Positions 56,379 to 64,000 of a stretch of 64,000 nucleotides of DNA are shown in pieces; the first letter of the stretch is position 1; each line of letters begins with the position of its first letter. The notes beneath the pieces are model-generated. The model saw only the letters and a program-made list of their open reading frames with translations, had not been told where the DNA came from and searched no databases. The position numbers and the translations under genes are program-made. This DNA comes from Rothia mucilaginosa (GTDB lineage Bacteria > Actinomycetota > Actinomycetes > Actinomycetales > Micrococcaceae): the NCBI RefSeq assembly GCF_019334805.1, contig NZ_CP079822.1:1116001-1180000 (forward strand). Direction: 5' to 3'.

Positions 56379-57221
56379 TTATGCGGATCGGCGCGAGAGT
56401 TCCTGTGCCGCCTCGCGGTAGGCGCGAGCGCCAGTCGACGAAGAATCGTAGGTGATGACGGTCTGCTGATAGCTGGGAGCTTCAGAGATACGAACTGAAC
56501 GAGGAATCTTGACCCCCAGAGTCTCCTCCGGGAAGTGCTCGCGCACCTCCTCTGCCACCTGGAATGCCAGGTTGGTACGAGCATCGTACATGGTCAGCAG
56601 GATTGTACTGATGCGCAGCTTGGAGTTCAGGTGCTTCTGAATCATCTGAATATTCTTCAGCAGCTGGCTCAGACCTTCCAGAGCGTAGTACTCGCACTGG
56701 ATCGGAATCAGAATCTCTTCTGCCGCAACGAAGGCATTGACAGTCAGCAGGCCGAGGCTCGGCGGGCAGTCGATGAAGACATAGTCTAGGCGCTCCATAC
56801 CCTGCTTCTCGCGCCATTCGGTGTAATCCATTAGGGCATTCTTGAGGCGAGTCTCGCGTGCCACCAGGGAGACCAGTTCAATCTCCGCGCCTGCAAGGTC
56901 GATATTGGCGGGGGCACAGAACAGGCCGGGCATATCGGGGCATTCCTGAACAATTTCAGAAAGCGGCTTATCCTCAATCAGGACGTTGTAGACGCTGGGA
57001 ACATCCACGCCGTGCTCAATGCCCAGTGCGGTCGAGGCGTTACCCTGCGGGTCGTTATCGATAACCAGGACGTTCAGTCCAGCCTCCGCGAGCGCGGCTG
57101 CGAGGTTCACGGCGGTACTGGTTTTACCCACGCCACCCTTCTGGTTCGACACGGTGAAGACACGCGTATGCACAGGCTTGGGGAGTAAATCTGCAACAGA
57201 TTTCTGAGCTTGAGGAGTCAT
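56379..57221 (-). CDS. parA: chromosome-partitioning ATPase ParA
   Basis: 280-residue deviant-Walker P-loop ATPase that moves ParB-parS complexes. KGGVGKTSTAVNLAAAL (deviant Walker A, about 31-47), DNDPQGNAST and YVFIDCPPSLGLLTVNA (Walker B) are visible. Two perfect parS sites lie 137-196 bp upstream of its start. The first 20 residues are a variable leader. Start ATG 57221 has GGAAGG upstream. Confidence 0.96.
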   Translation of the reverse strand: MTPQAQKSVADLLPKPVHTRVFTVSNQKGGVGKTSTAVNLAAALAEAGLNVLVIDNDPQGNASTALGIEHGVDVPSVYNVLIEDKPLSEIVQECPDMPGLFCAPANIDLAGAEIELVSLVARETRLKNALMDYTEWREKQGMERLDYVFIDCPPSLGLLTVNAFVAAEEILIPIQCEYYALEGLSQLLKNIQMIQKHLNSKLRISTILLTMYDARTNLAFQVAEEVREHFPEETLGVKIPRSVRISEAPSYQQTVITYDSSSTGARAYREAAQELSRRSA

Positions 57222-57357
57222 CGGGTGCCTTCCATATTCCGGGTGGTGTGTCTACGGTGATGCTTCGTCTGGTGCCTCGCGCGTGGCAATACTCTGCGGT
57301 ATTTGTGCGCGAGGCGGGTCTACTCCCCTACTCCCCTGCCACTACTCATTCCCGACA

Positions 57358-57373
57358 TGTTTCACGTGAAACA
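57358..57373. other. parS: parS site (perfect)
   Basis: TGTTTCACGTGAAACA, extended to ATGTTTCACGTGAAACAT. Confidence 0.96.
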
Positions 57374-57400
57374 TACTCCGCGAGGTGATGAAGTCTGCAA

Positions 57401-57416
57401 TGTTTCACGTGAAACA
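57401..57416. other. parS: parS site (perfect)
   Basis: TGTTTCACGTGAAACA within the 20-bp palindrome AATGTTTCACGTGAAACATT (57399-57418). Confidence 0.96.
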
Positions 57417-57602
57417 TTGGTGCTGCCCGAATGGCCCTGAAGGGCTCGGTACCCCTTACTGAACCATCAGGCTTTGATGTAGAAGAGTCTAAGGTTTCAA
57501 TCCTTCCTTAAGGGTACCCGGCATCAGGTTAATACTCCACGCGAGAGGTCATTCTATGTACTCTACGGATGCAATTGCCACGCACACCCGGCAAGCCAGC
57601 GT

Positions 57603-57665
57603 ACAAAAAATGGGCGGTACCGCGTAAGCTATGCATATTCACTAGCTCAGGCGGTACCGCCCATT
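57603..57665 (-). terminator. terminator after rsmG
   Basis: 15-bp perfect stem AATGGGCGGTACCGC (57609-57623) with its complement at 57651-57665, followed on the minus strand by a T6 run. Confidence 0.88.
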
Positions 57666-57678
57666 CAGGACGAAACCT

Positions 57679-58320
57679 TTAGAGGCGAACTCGAACCACC
57701 GTCGTCGGCTCTTCCAGCAGATCGCCGCCGGCGGTGAGAATCTCGGTCTCACGCGCACCGTAACGGTTCAGCTTCTTCTTCGCCTTAGTAATCTCCTCCG
57801 CGGCACTACGACCCTTCAGAGCCAGCAGCTCACCGGTGCCGCGCAGAATCGGCAGAGTGATGTCCAGTAGGCCCACCAGAGCGGACACAGCACGCGCAGT
57901 CACCACATCAGCCTCAACAGCACCCACAGCCTGCTCAGCACGCGAGCGCAGCACGGTCACGTTCTCCAGGCCCAAATCCTCAACAACCTCATTCAGCCAA
58001 ATGACGCGGCGCTCCAGAGGCTCAATCAGGGTCAGCTTCAAATCCGGGCGGGCAATCGCCAGGCACAGACCAGGCAGACCGGCACCAGAGCCAACATCAG
58101 CCACCGACGCGTTCGGCGCAATGTACTCCTGCACAACGGCACAGTTCAGCACGTGGCGAGCCCACAGGCGCGGCACCTCACGCGGGCCAATCAGACCACG
58201 CTCAATACCGGTCGTCGCCAGGTGCTGCACGTAGCGCTCCGCCAGAGGCAGACGCTCACCGAACACAGCCTCCGCTGCGGCACGCTCGCTCTCGTTGAGA
58301 GCAACCATCGAAGTCTCCAT
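57679..58320 (-). CDS. rsmG: 16S rRNA 7-methylguanosine methyltransferase RsmG (GidB)
   Basis: 213-residue SAM-dependent enzyme methylating G527 of 16S rRNA. Loss confers low-level streptomycin resistance in other actinobacteria. Motifs: RHVLNCAVVQEYI, VADVGSGAGLPGLCLAIARPD, LIEPLERRVIWLNEV and VTARAVSAL. Start ATG 58320 has AGGAG 6 nt upstream and follows the jag stop directly, in the jag-rsmG operon. Confidence 0.95.
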   Translation of the reverse strand: METSMVALNESERAAAEAVFGERLPLAERYVQHLATTGIERGLIGPREVPRLWARHVLNCAVVQEYIAPNASVADVGSGAGLPGLCLAIARPDLKLTLIEPLERRVIWLNEVVEDLGLENVTVLRSRAEQAVGAVEADVVTARAVSALVGLLDITLPILRGTGELLALKGRSAAEEITKAKKKLNRYGARETEILTAGGDLLEEPTTVVRVRL

Positions 58321-58321
58321 A

Positions 58322-58888
58322 CTAGGCTCCTACCTCGGGAAGAGAAATCACCACGTGACGGCGAGGGCCCTCACCCTCAGATTCGCTGTACAAGCCAGCA
58401 GCAGCCACCACATCGTGCACGACCTTACGCTCGTACGGGCTCAGCGGCTTCATGTGCTCATCGCGACCGGTAGTGCGCACCTTCTCAATCGCGTCAGCAG
58501 CGATCTTCTCCAGCTGCTCACGACGCTCAGCACGGTAGCCAGCGATGTCCAGAATCAGGCGGGAACGGGTGCCGTTACCAGCCAGGACGGAGAGGCGCAC
58601 CAGCTCCTGCAGAGCCTCCAGAACCTCACCGTGGCGGCCAACCAGGTGGCGCAGTTCCTCATTGTCGTCATCGTCATTAACGACCGACAGGTAGATGCGG
58701 TTATTGCGCACCTCAATATCAATGTCGCCGTCCATATCGACAATATCGAGGAGTTCTTCGAGGTAGTCAGCGGCGATATCGCCTTCCTCGTCGATGTCCT
58801 CAAAATCGTCTTCTTCGCCCTCAAAGGGCTCCTCTACCAGCTGCTCCTCAACGAGCTGCTCGTCCTCATATTCCATAGCTTCAGTCAC
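58322..58888 (-). CDS. jag: Jag/KhpB-like RNA-binding protein (KH and R3H domains)
   Basis: 188 residues. A very acidic N-terminus (about 1-55) is followed by a KH-type domain with GRHGEVLEALQELVR and a C-terminal R3H domain ending YERKVVHDVVAAAGLYSESEGEGPRR. It binds RNA and, in Gram-positives, influences cell elongation and division. It sits between yidC and rsmG, its conserved place. Confidence 0.92.
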   Translation of the reverse strand: MTEAMEYEDEQLVEEQLVEEPFEGEEDDFEDIDEEGDIAADYLEELLDIVDMDGDIDIEVRNNRIYLSVVNDDDDNEELRHLVGRHGEVLEALQELVRLSVLAGNGTRSRLILDIAGYRAERREQLEKIAADAIEKVRTTGRDEHMKPLSPYERKVVHDVVAAAGLYSESEGEGPRRHVVISLPEVGA

Positions 58889-58999
58889 AATAATCCTCGG
58901 GGTGTTCGGAGGGGTGTCCTAGGGGTAAAAAGTATCTCATACACGGCGCCGGGCCCGCGCCACACGTGGCGAGAACCCGGCCCGAATCACGGAAGAAAA

Positions 59000-59989
59000 C
59001 TACTTCTTTCCGTTCTGCTTATTGCGCTGCTGCTTCTGGCGCTTCTTACTCACCGGCTGCTGGCGCTGACCGGCTGCGGCACGCTCACGCGCCTCCTGCA
59101 GGTCCTTCTCGTGCTGCTCGCGGGTCTTACCCACCGGGGGCAGGCCCTTCGCCGCACGGCGGGCGTTCAGCTCACGCTCGGCCTGGGAACCGGGGGTCGG
59201 GTTGTTGCGGATAACCCACCACTGCTGACCCAGCGACCAGAGGTTCGAGACGGTCCAGTAGTACAGCACACCAAGGGGGAAGTTGATACCGGAAACAGCG
59301 AAGATGATCGGGAAGATGTACATAATCATCTGCTGCTGACGGAACATCGGGGAGTTCAGAGCAGCCTCCGACATGTTCTTCACGCTCAGCTGCTTCTGGA
59401 TGTAGAACTGGGTGGCGCTCATCAGAACAATCATGATGACCGCCTGAACAACGGTCGCGGTGGCGTCGCCAGCCCCCGGGTGCATCATGGTCGCGAAGAG
59501 CTGAGCACCGAAAATCTGGGAGTCGTTGAACTGATGCACTAGCTCAGCCGGCAGCATGAGCACGCCCTGGTTATTCTGCGCTGCGGTGGGCACGCTCATC
59601 AGCACCTGGTACAGACCGAAGAAGATCGGCATCTGAGCCAGAATCGGCAGGCAGGAGGCGAAGGGGTTCGTACCGTGCTTACGGTACATTTCCATCTGTT
59701 CCTGGGCCATGGCCTGGCGGGAGAGCTGGTCCTTCTTACCCTTGTACTTCTCCTGCAGCTTCGCCATATCGCCCTGCATTGCGGTCATACCGCGCATCGC
59801 CTTAATCTGCTTGACGAACAGCGGGATGGTCAGGGTACGCATCACCAGGGTCAGGAAGATAATGCACAGAACCCAAGTCAGGCCGGACGCCGGGTCCATA
59901 CCCAGCGAAGTGAAAAGAGTGTGGAACAGCCACAGGACCACGGAGACGATCCATTTAAACGGCCAAAGAATCAAATCAAAAATATTCAC
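59000..59989 (-). CDS. yidC: membrane protein insertase YidC
   Basis: 329-residue Oxa1/YidC insertase that folds and inserts membrane proteins with or without SecYEG. Five hydrophobic segments; GMTAMQGDMAKLQEKYKGKK marks the cytosolic C1 hairpin loop. ILAQMPIFFGLYQVL and FPLGVLYYWTVSNLWSLGQQ are conserved core helices. The Lys/Gln-rich basic C-terminus (about 275-329) probably contacts ribosomes. There is no lipobox, so it is the single actinobacterial form. Confidence 0.95.
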   Translation of the reverse strand: MNIFDLILWPFKWIVSVVLWLFHTLFTSLGMDPASGLTWVLCIIFLTLVMRTLTIPLFVKQIKAMRGMTAMQGDMAKLQEKYKGKKDQLSRQAMAQEQMEMYRKHGTNPFASCLPILAQMPIFFGLYQVLMSVPTAAQNNQGVLMLPAELVHQFNDSQIFGAQLFATMMHPGAGDATATVVQAVIMIVLMSATQFYIQKQLSVKNMSEAALNSPMFRQQQMIMYIFPIIFAVSGINFPLGVLYYWTVSNLWSLGQQWWVIRNNPTPGSQAERELNARRAAKGLPPVGKTREQHEKDLQEARERAAAGQRQQPVSKKRQKQQRNKQNGKK

Positions 59990-60040
59990 GCGGGAATACT
60001 CCTTAAGGACTCGGCTAAGTCATTGTGTGGGAGGCGCCGC

Positions 60041-60514
60041 CTACTCAGGGCGGGCGTCACCACCGGTGTGAGGGGTGTAAAGATGGGGGTGGTTGAGCAG
60101 AATAATTTTCGGTTCTGCTCCGGGAGCGAAAGTACGCTTCCCCTCCGGGACTGGGTCGATACCTCCGGTCGCCCAGGGAACACACCGCAGAATACGGCGC
60201 ACCGTCAGGGAAAGCCCGCCCATCGCACCGTGGGTGGTTAGCGCCTCCAGAGCGTAGGCTGAGCAGGTCGGGTAGTAGCGGCACACATCCCCGTAGAGGG
60301 GGGAGACGACCTTGCGGTAGGCCTTCATGCACACGATCAGCAGGTTCTGCGGTAAAACGTAGAGAGCCTGCAGGAAAGTTTCAGGCCTTACGAATTCGTT
60401 AGGTGCTAGTGCCAGCAGCTCGTCGGGGCCCAGAGTCTCGGCAGATGCGCTATAGGTGCCGCTGTGATGCGCGTGGAAGCGTTCTTCACAGCGGTCACGC
60501 TGGGAACGACTCAC
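60041..60514 (-). CDS. yidD: membrane-insertion efficiency factor YidD, N-terminally extended
   Basis: 157 residues. The YidD core (about 55-135) has MKAYRKVVSPLYGDVCRYYPTCSAYALEAL with the conserved cysteines, then GLSLTVRRILRCVPWATGGIDPVP. Typical family members are 70-110 residues. Here there is a 50-residue N-terminal extension and a His/Pro-rich tail. Start ATG 60514 overlaps the rnpA stop (ATGA), favouring translational coupling and hence the extended start. It assists YidC-dependent insertion. Confidence 0.9.
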   Translation of the reverse strand: MSRSQRDRCEERFHAHHSGTYSASAETLGPDELLALAPNEFVRPETFLQALYVLPQNLLIVCMKAYRKVVSPLYGDVCRYYPTCSAYALEALTTHGAMGGLSLTVRRILRCVPWATGGIDPVPEGKRTFAPGAEPKIILLNHPHLYTPHTGGDARPE

Positions 60515-60876
60515 GGCTTCTCCTTGCTCTGAGGCAGGTCGAACTTAGCGAACGCGGTCTCGAGTGCCGATTCGTAGTCGCGGCGCAACTGATCCCAGCT
60601 GGCGCTCGCGGAGGCGGGAAGCGCTCGCACAGCAATGGCGTAGCCTTCCGGATGCGCGGCGCAGGTGAGCGCGGCAAGTTCACGCAACCGGCGCTTGACC
60701 AGATTGCGTGTGACTGCGTTGCCCACCGCCTTCGACACAATGAAACCTACCTGGGTTGTTTTTCCAGGATTTTTCGCCGTAGATACAACGATGTTCCGAC
60801 GTCCTGTACGGATGCCGGAACGGAAGGCGTGGGAGAATTCAGCGCTGGTGCGCATACGGTGCCGTTGAGGCAGCAC
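60511..60876 (-). CDS. rnpA: ribonuclease P protein component
   Basis: 121 residues. The N-terminal LPQRHRMRTSAEFSHAFRSG and the RNR motif region NAVTRNLVKRRLRELA are diagnostic. It assists RNase P RNA in maturing tRNA 5' ends. Start GTG 60876 with AAAGGGGAA. It overlaps yidD by 4 nt and is separated from rpmH by a 126-nt gap with a strong hairpin. Confidence 0.95.
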   Translation of the reverse strand: MLPQRHRMRTSAEFSHAFRSGIRTGRRNIVVSTAKNPGKTTQVGFIVSKAVGNAVTRNLVKRRLRELAALTCAAHPEGYAIAVRALPASASASWDQLRRDYESALETAFAKFDLPQSKEKP

Positions 60877-60951
60877 GTGTTCCCCTTTACGTAGTGTGGG
60901 AGATTCGGCTCATGTGGCGAGCTGACCTCCGCGTGTATTTCACGCTTAATG

Positions 60952-60993
60952 ATAGTTCGCCCGCCGATGCGTGTGCATCGGCGGGCGAACTAT
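60952..60993. terminator. perfect 19-bp hairpin between rpmH and rnpA
   Basis: The stem 60952-60970 pairs perfectly with 60975-60993 around GTGT. There is no T-run in either direction. It may partially terminate or stabilise the rpmH message so that L34 is made in excess of RnpA. Confidence 0.7.
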
Positions 60994-61002
60994 ATGCCGT
61001 GA

Positions 61003-61140
61003 TTAGGCCGAGAGCTTTGCGCGGCCCTTACCGCGGCGGCTCGACAGAATCGCGCGGCCTGCACGGGTACGCATACGCAGACGGAAGCCGTGCTTCTTAG
61101 CGCGACGGCGGTTGTTCGGCTGGAAAGTACGCTTGCTCAT
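61003..61140 (-). CDS. rpmH: 50S ribosomal protein L34
   Basis: 45 residues, [20 protein letters not shown] at the start and highly basic throughout, ending GRAKLSA. ATG 61140 with GGAGACAAAG upstream; TAA at 61005-61003. It begins the minus-strand rpmH-rnpA-yidD-yidC-jag-rsmG operon, divergent from dnaA. Confidence 0.97.
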   Translation of the reverse strand: MSKRTFQPNNRRRAKKHGFRLRMRTRAGRAILSSRRGKGRAKLSA

Positions 61141-61709
61141 ACTTTGTCTCCTTGATTTTTGCGGTTCGTGCCCTCGCGGGTATCGGAACCGTACGCTTCT
61201 TGGTGCACGGAGGTACCGCGACTATTCGCAGTAGGCGGTGCACACACAACAGCACAACTTTAGAAGAGTGGAGGGCGTAAATCAAGTTCTTGACGCTTTT
61301 TTCCGCGTGATTCCGGGCTCGTTTGTGGTGTGGAGGCGGTGATTGCGGCGGGTATACAGGCTGTGGAGACACTACGTGCTCTTGGAGTGTAAGCCTGGGG
61401 ATATTTACAGCAGTACGGTATCCACTACGGTGCATATCCCACCCAAACCCCCTACTATCGGTGAGTTATCCACATCCTTGAGCTTTTGGAGTTTTCCGCT
61501 AAATATCAGGGAAGAAGGCCTGTTATACACTTAAATCCACCGCTTATCCACCCCTGTAATTACAAGTTTTCCACCGTGTGGAAAACTCTTGTGGATAACT
61601 TTCTCCCCCTGTGTATTAAGCGGGTAGAATCTTAATGACCTCGCGGTGGTTTCCGGCATGATTTCTTTACTGCACCACCGCTTCACATCGAGTGAAAGTA
61701 AAGAATTCC
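61141..61709. other. oriC: rpmH-dnaA intergenic region, left part of oriC
   Basis: 568 bp with DnaA boxes: perfect TTATCCACA at 61466-61474 and TGTGGATAA at 61590-61598, plus imperfect copies TTATCCACC (61544-61552) and TGTGGAAAA near 61577. The palindrome TGTAATTACA (61555-61564) lies between them. Promoters of rpmH and dnaA must lie here. Confidence 0.8.
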
Positions 61710-63407
61710 ATGACCGACTCCCTTCAGGCGCGCTGGGCGCATCTGCTCTCCATTCTTGCCGCCGATCCGGCGGTGACGGCACGTCAGCGCGGTTTCGTGA
61801 ATCTTGCGCAGCCTCAGGGATTGATGGGTTCTTCTCGCCTCATCATTGAGGTGCCGAATAAGCTCACCCGTGCGGTCTTTGAGGAGCAGATTAGCGCTTC
61901 GTTCCGTACGGCTCTGCACGAGGCATTTGGCCCGTCGACTACCGCGCTTTTCGATGTGAATGAGTCGATGATTCCGGTTGAACCTGCAAGTCAGGACGTT
62001 TTCCATAGTGAGCGTGAGGTGCCTGTCGAGCACCAGCCCGTTCCTTCGGTAGCGATGGCTTCTGCACATCCTGAGGCGCCCGCCGGTTCGCGCGCTTTTG
62101 AGTACTACACCGAGCCGCATCCGGGCCCTGACCATTACGAAGTGCCCGCCGATGAGCAGGTCACTCGTCCCTCCCTGCAGGCTTTGGAGGCGGAACGTGC
62201 CGGATTCCCCTCCGCGCAGCAGTCGGCGGCTCCTGTTGCGGGTGCGCCGGCGCCTCGCGAGTACCCGGCACCCACTTTCGTTCCGGACGCCCCGGCGGTA
62301 CCGGAGGCCCAGCAGGTGCATCCGCATGAAGACCCGGAAAACGCGCCGACTTGGGATAGCTCTGCCCGATTGAACCCGAACTACACCTTCGACACCTTCG
62401 TGATCGGTCAGTCCAACCGCTTTGCGCACGCGAGCGCTTTCGCGGTGGCGGAGCAGCCCGGCATTGTCTACAACCCGCTGTTCATCTACGGCGGTTCGGG
62501 TCTGGGTAAGACCCACCTGCTGCACGCGATCGGCCACTACACCAAGTATCTGTACCCGAATTTGCGGGTGCGCTACGTGAATTCTGAAGAGTTCACGAAT
62601 GACTTCATTAACTCGATTCGTGACGATGAGGGTTCGTCGTTCAAGCAGATTTACCGCAATGTTGACGTTCTTCTGATTGACGATATCCAGTTTTTGGCGG
62701 GTAAAGAAGCAACGATGGAGGAGTTCTTCCATACGTTCAACGCCCTATACAACCACCAGAAGCAGATCGTGATTACCTCTGATTTGCCGCCGAAGCAGCT
62801 GACCGGTTTCGCTGAGCGTATGCGTTCGCGTTTCGGCTCGGGCCTGAACGTGGATGTGCAACCTCCGGAGCTGGAGACTCGTATCGCGATTCTGCGGAAG
62901 AAGGCTCAGAACGAGATTTTGCCGGTGCGCGATGACGTCATGGAGTACATTGCTTCCCATGTCACGGCTAACATTCGCGAGTTGGAGGGCGCTCTGATTC
63001 GTGCGAGCGCTGCCGCCTCGATGAAGAAGCCGCCGGAGCCCATTACCCTGGCTGAGGCTGAGACCTATCTGAAGGATTTGCTCTCTGATACCGGTGGTGC
63101 GGAGATTACGTCGGCGCTGGTTTTGGCGACGGTGGCGAAGTATTTTGATGTGTCCATTGAGGATATGCAGTCGAAGTCTCGCACCCGTACGCTCACGAAT
63201 GCGCGTCAGGTGGCGATGTATCTTCTGCGTGAGCTGACCGAGATGTCCCTGCCGCGTATTGGCAACGATTTGGGCGGCCGCGACCATACGACGGTGATGC
63301 ACGCGGTGCGTAAGGTGAGCGCGCAGATGGCGGAGCGTCAGACGATTTTCAATCAGGTGACTGAGCTGACGAATTTGATACGCCAGGAGCAGCGCGCCGC
63401 TGGCTAG
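61710..63407 (+). CDS. dnaA: chromosomal replication initiator DnaA
   Basis: 565 residues in four domains. The N-terminal oligomerisation domain (about 1-85) is followed by a long Pro/Ala/Glu-rich linker (about 86-215). The AAA+ domain starts [20 protein letters not shown] and contains Walker [16 protein letters not shown], Walker [13 protein letters not shown] and EELVVLxxxD-type sensor regions. Domain IV has the DnaA-box binding motif [18 protein letters not shown] 61710 ([13 protein letters not shown]) is chosen; GTG 61692 in frame is an alternative. DnaA melts oriC and loads DnaB. Confidence 0.97.
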   Translation: MTDSLQARWAHLLSILAADPAVTARQRGFVNLAQPQGLMGSSRLIIEVPNKLTRAVFEEQISASFRTALHEAFGPSTTALFDVNESMIPVEPASQDVFHSEREVPVEHQPVPSVAMASAHPEAPAGSRAFEYYTEPHPGPDHYEVPADEQVTRPSLQALEAERAGFPSAQQSAAPVAGAPAPREYPAPTFVPDAPAVPEAQQVHPHEDPENAPTWDSSARLNPNYTFDTFVIGQSNRFAHASAFAVAEQPGIVYNPLFIYGGSGLGKTHLLHAIGHYTKYLYPNLRVRYVNSEEFTNDFINSIRDDEGSSFKQIYRNVDVLLIDDIQFLAGKEATMEEFFHTFNALYNHQKQIVITSDLPPKQLTGFAERMRSRFGSGLNVDVQPPELETRIAILRKKAQNEILPVRDDVMEYIASHVTANIRELEGALIRASAAASMKKPPEPITLAEAETYLKDLLSDTGGAEITSALVLATVAKYFDVSIEDMQSKSRTRTLTNARQVAMYLLRELTEMSLPRIGNDLGGRDHTTVMHAVRKVSAQMAERQTIFNQVTELTNLIRQEQRAAG

Positions 63408-64000
63408 ATGCGCTTTTATTCCTGTCCCGTAGCTTATTTTATGCCTCGACTAGGTGTTTTATAGGCTTTGGGGCGGGGGCTTCACGCTGGATTCAAGGAC
63501 TTTAGCGACTCTCAACGCTGGATTTTCGGGGTGTGGATAAGCTGTGCTTTAACTCATGCGTTCATGTGGACGTTAAGTGCATGAATATTCAAAAGGTGTG
63601 GAATTGAGGAAATGTATAAATATCCATGCACAATGCATCCTCAGCACTGAGTGGATTCTTCCACTTAATGTCCACAGGCTACTTCCGCGTCATTGCAGGC
63701 AAGGAAGGGGTTTTCCACCGTTTCCACAAGCGTTAACAATACTACTGTACTTAAAGAAAAAATCCTCCCCATAACAAGTAGCTCTGCTCAACCGACCGAG
63801 CCGCTTCAGGTTTTTCTGTGCGCCCCTACTGAAAACGTAGATTTTCGCGGATTTGGATCGATGGCTGCACGCTATCTCTTAGGTTGGATGTGAAGGTTGG
63901 GTTTGAAGAAGAAACCAACATCGAACCATTACCTAATTCGAACCTGTTTTCGACTGGATTTACTACACCTTCCGCCTATCTTTGTAATTACAAAAATACA
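63408..64000. other. oriC: region downstream of dnaA, probable right part of oriC
   Basis: About 590 bp to the window edge without a supported gene. It contains a perfect DnaA box TGTGGATAA (63532-63540), several one- or two-mismatch boxes (near 63596, 63669, 63716 and 63725), A/T-rich tracts near 63740-63770 and 63900-64000, and the palindrome TGTAATTACA at 63983-63992. dnaN is expected next but lies outside. Confidence 0.75.

Larger units (their letters stand above)
57222..57678. other. parA-rsmG intergenic region with two parS sites
   Basis: 456 bp without a gene. It holds parS sites at 57358 and 57401, spaced 43 bp centre to centre, a GGGTACC/GGTACCC-type repeat near 57445-57520, and the rsmG terminator at 57609-57665. 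Confidence 0.8.

Overview
The window looks like the chromosome replication-origin region of a high-GC actinobacterium of the Micrococcaceae. The best guess is Rothia, close to R. mucilaginosa. The guess rests on gene content and order (dnaA, rpmH, rnpA, yidD, yidC, jag, rsmG, parA and parB, trxA and trxB, murJ, NUDIX, pcnA, then rpsF-ssb-rpsR-rplI-dnaB, and a pknA/pknB/pbpA/rodA/pstP/fha operon), on GTG starts and leaderless genes, and on an rRNA operon with no spacer tRNAs. No database was searched, so the genus is an inference.

Layout. 1-12.6 kb is an accessory-type stretch: a divergent drug exporter/TetR pair, a small monooxygenase, an NrtR-like NUDIX regulator, an ABC-F ribosome-protection protein behind an attenuator-like leader, an AlbA_2 (Schlafen-type) regulator between two identical hairpins, Mn superoxide dismutase, a 1.5-kb intergenic region with a DnaA-box cluster and a candidate structured RNA, a MarR regulator, ferritin and NhaA. 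12.6-18.4 kb holds lysX (lysyl-phosphatidylglycerol synthase fused to lysyl-tRNA synthetase), a sodium/amino-acid symporter behind a structured terminator leader, and a small membrane protein. 18.5-31.1 kb holds tRNA-Leu(CAG) and the cell-growth signalling cluster: FhaA, FhaB, phosphatase PstP, RodA, PbpA, kinases PknA and PknB, then pabA/trpG, a small membrane protein, a class E sortase and CrgA. 31.2-35.1 kb holds ArgP/LysE and two unknown genes. 35.2-40.9 kb is a 23S-16S operon on the minus strand without a 5S gene. 41-49.3 kb (minus strand) holds dnaB, a glycosyltransferase, a methyltransferase, rplI-rpsR-ssb-rpsF and pcnA. 49.4-54.7 kb (plus strand) holds NUDIX, murJ, a reduced pseudokinase and trxB-trxA. 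54.8-61.1 kb (minus strand) holds parB, parA, rsmG, jag, yidC, yidD, rnpA and rpmH. dnaA (plus) and the flanking oriC DNA end the window. dnaN is not reached.

How the parts work together. RodA/PbpA build the lateral wall under control of the PknA/PknB-PstP switch and FHA readers, with MurJ, the pseudokinase and CrgA in the same wall/division network. ParA, ParB and five perfect parS sites segregate the origin. The rpmH-rnpA-yidD-yidC-jag-rsmG set couples ribosome/tRNA maturation and membrane insertion.

Most interesting signals: the attenuator-like leader of the ABC-F gene; the DnaA-box cluster 53 kb from dnaA, which shares a 10-bp palindrome with oriC; a candidate ncRNA beside it; the structured leader of the symporter gene; the rRNA operon without 5S; a terminator built around a parS site; and a block at about 13-34 kb whose strand composition is reversed relative to its flanks.
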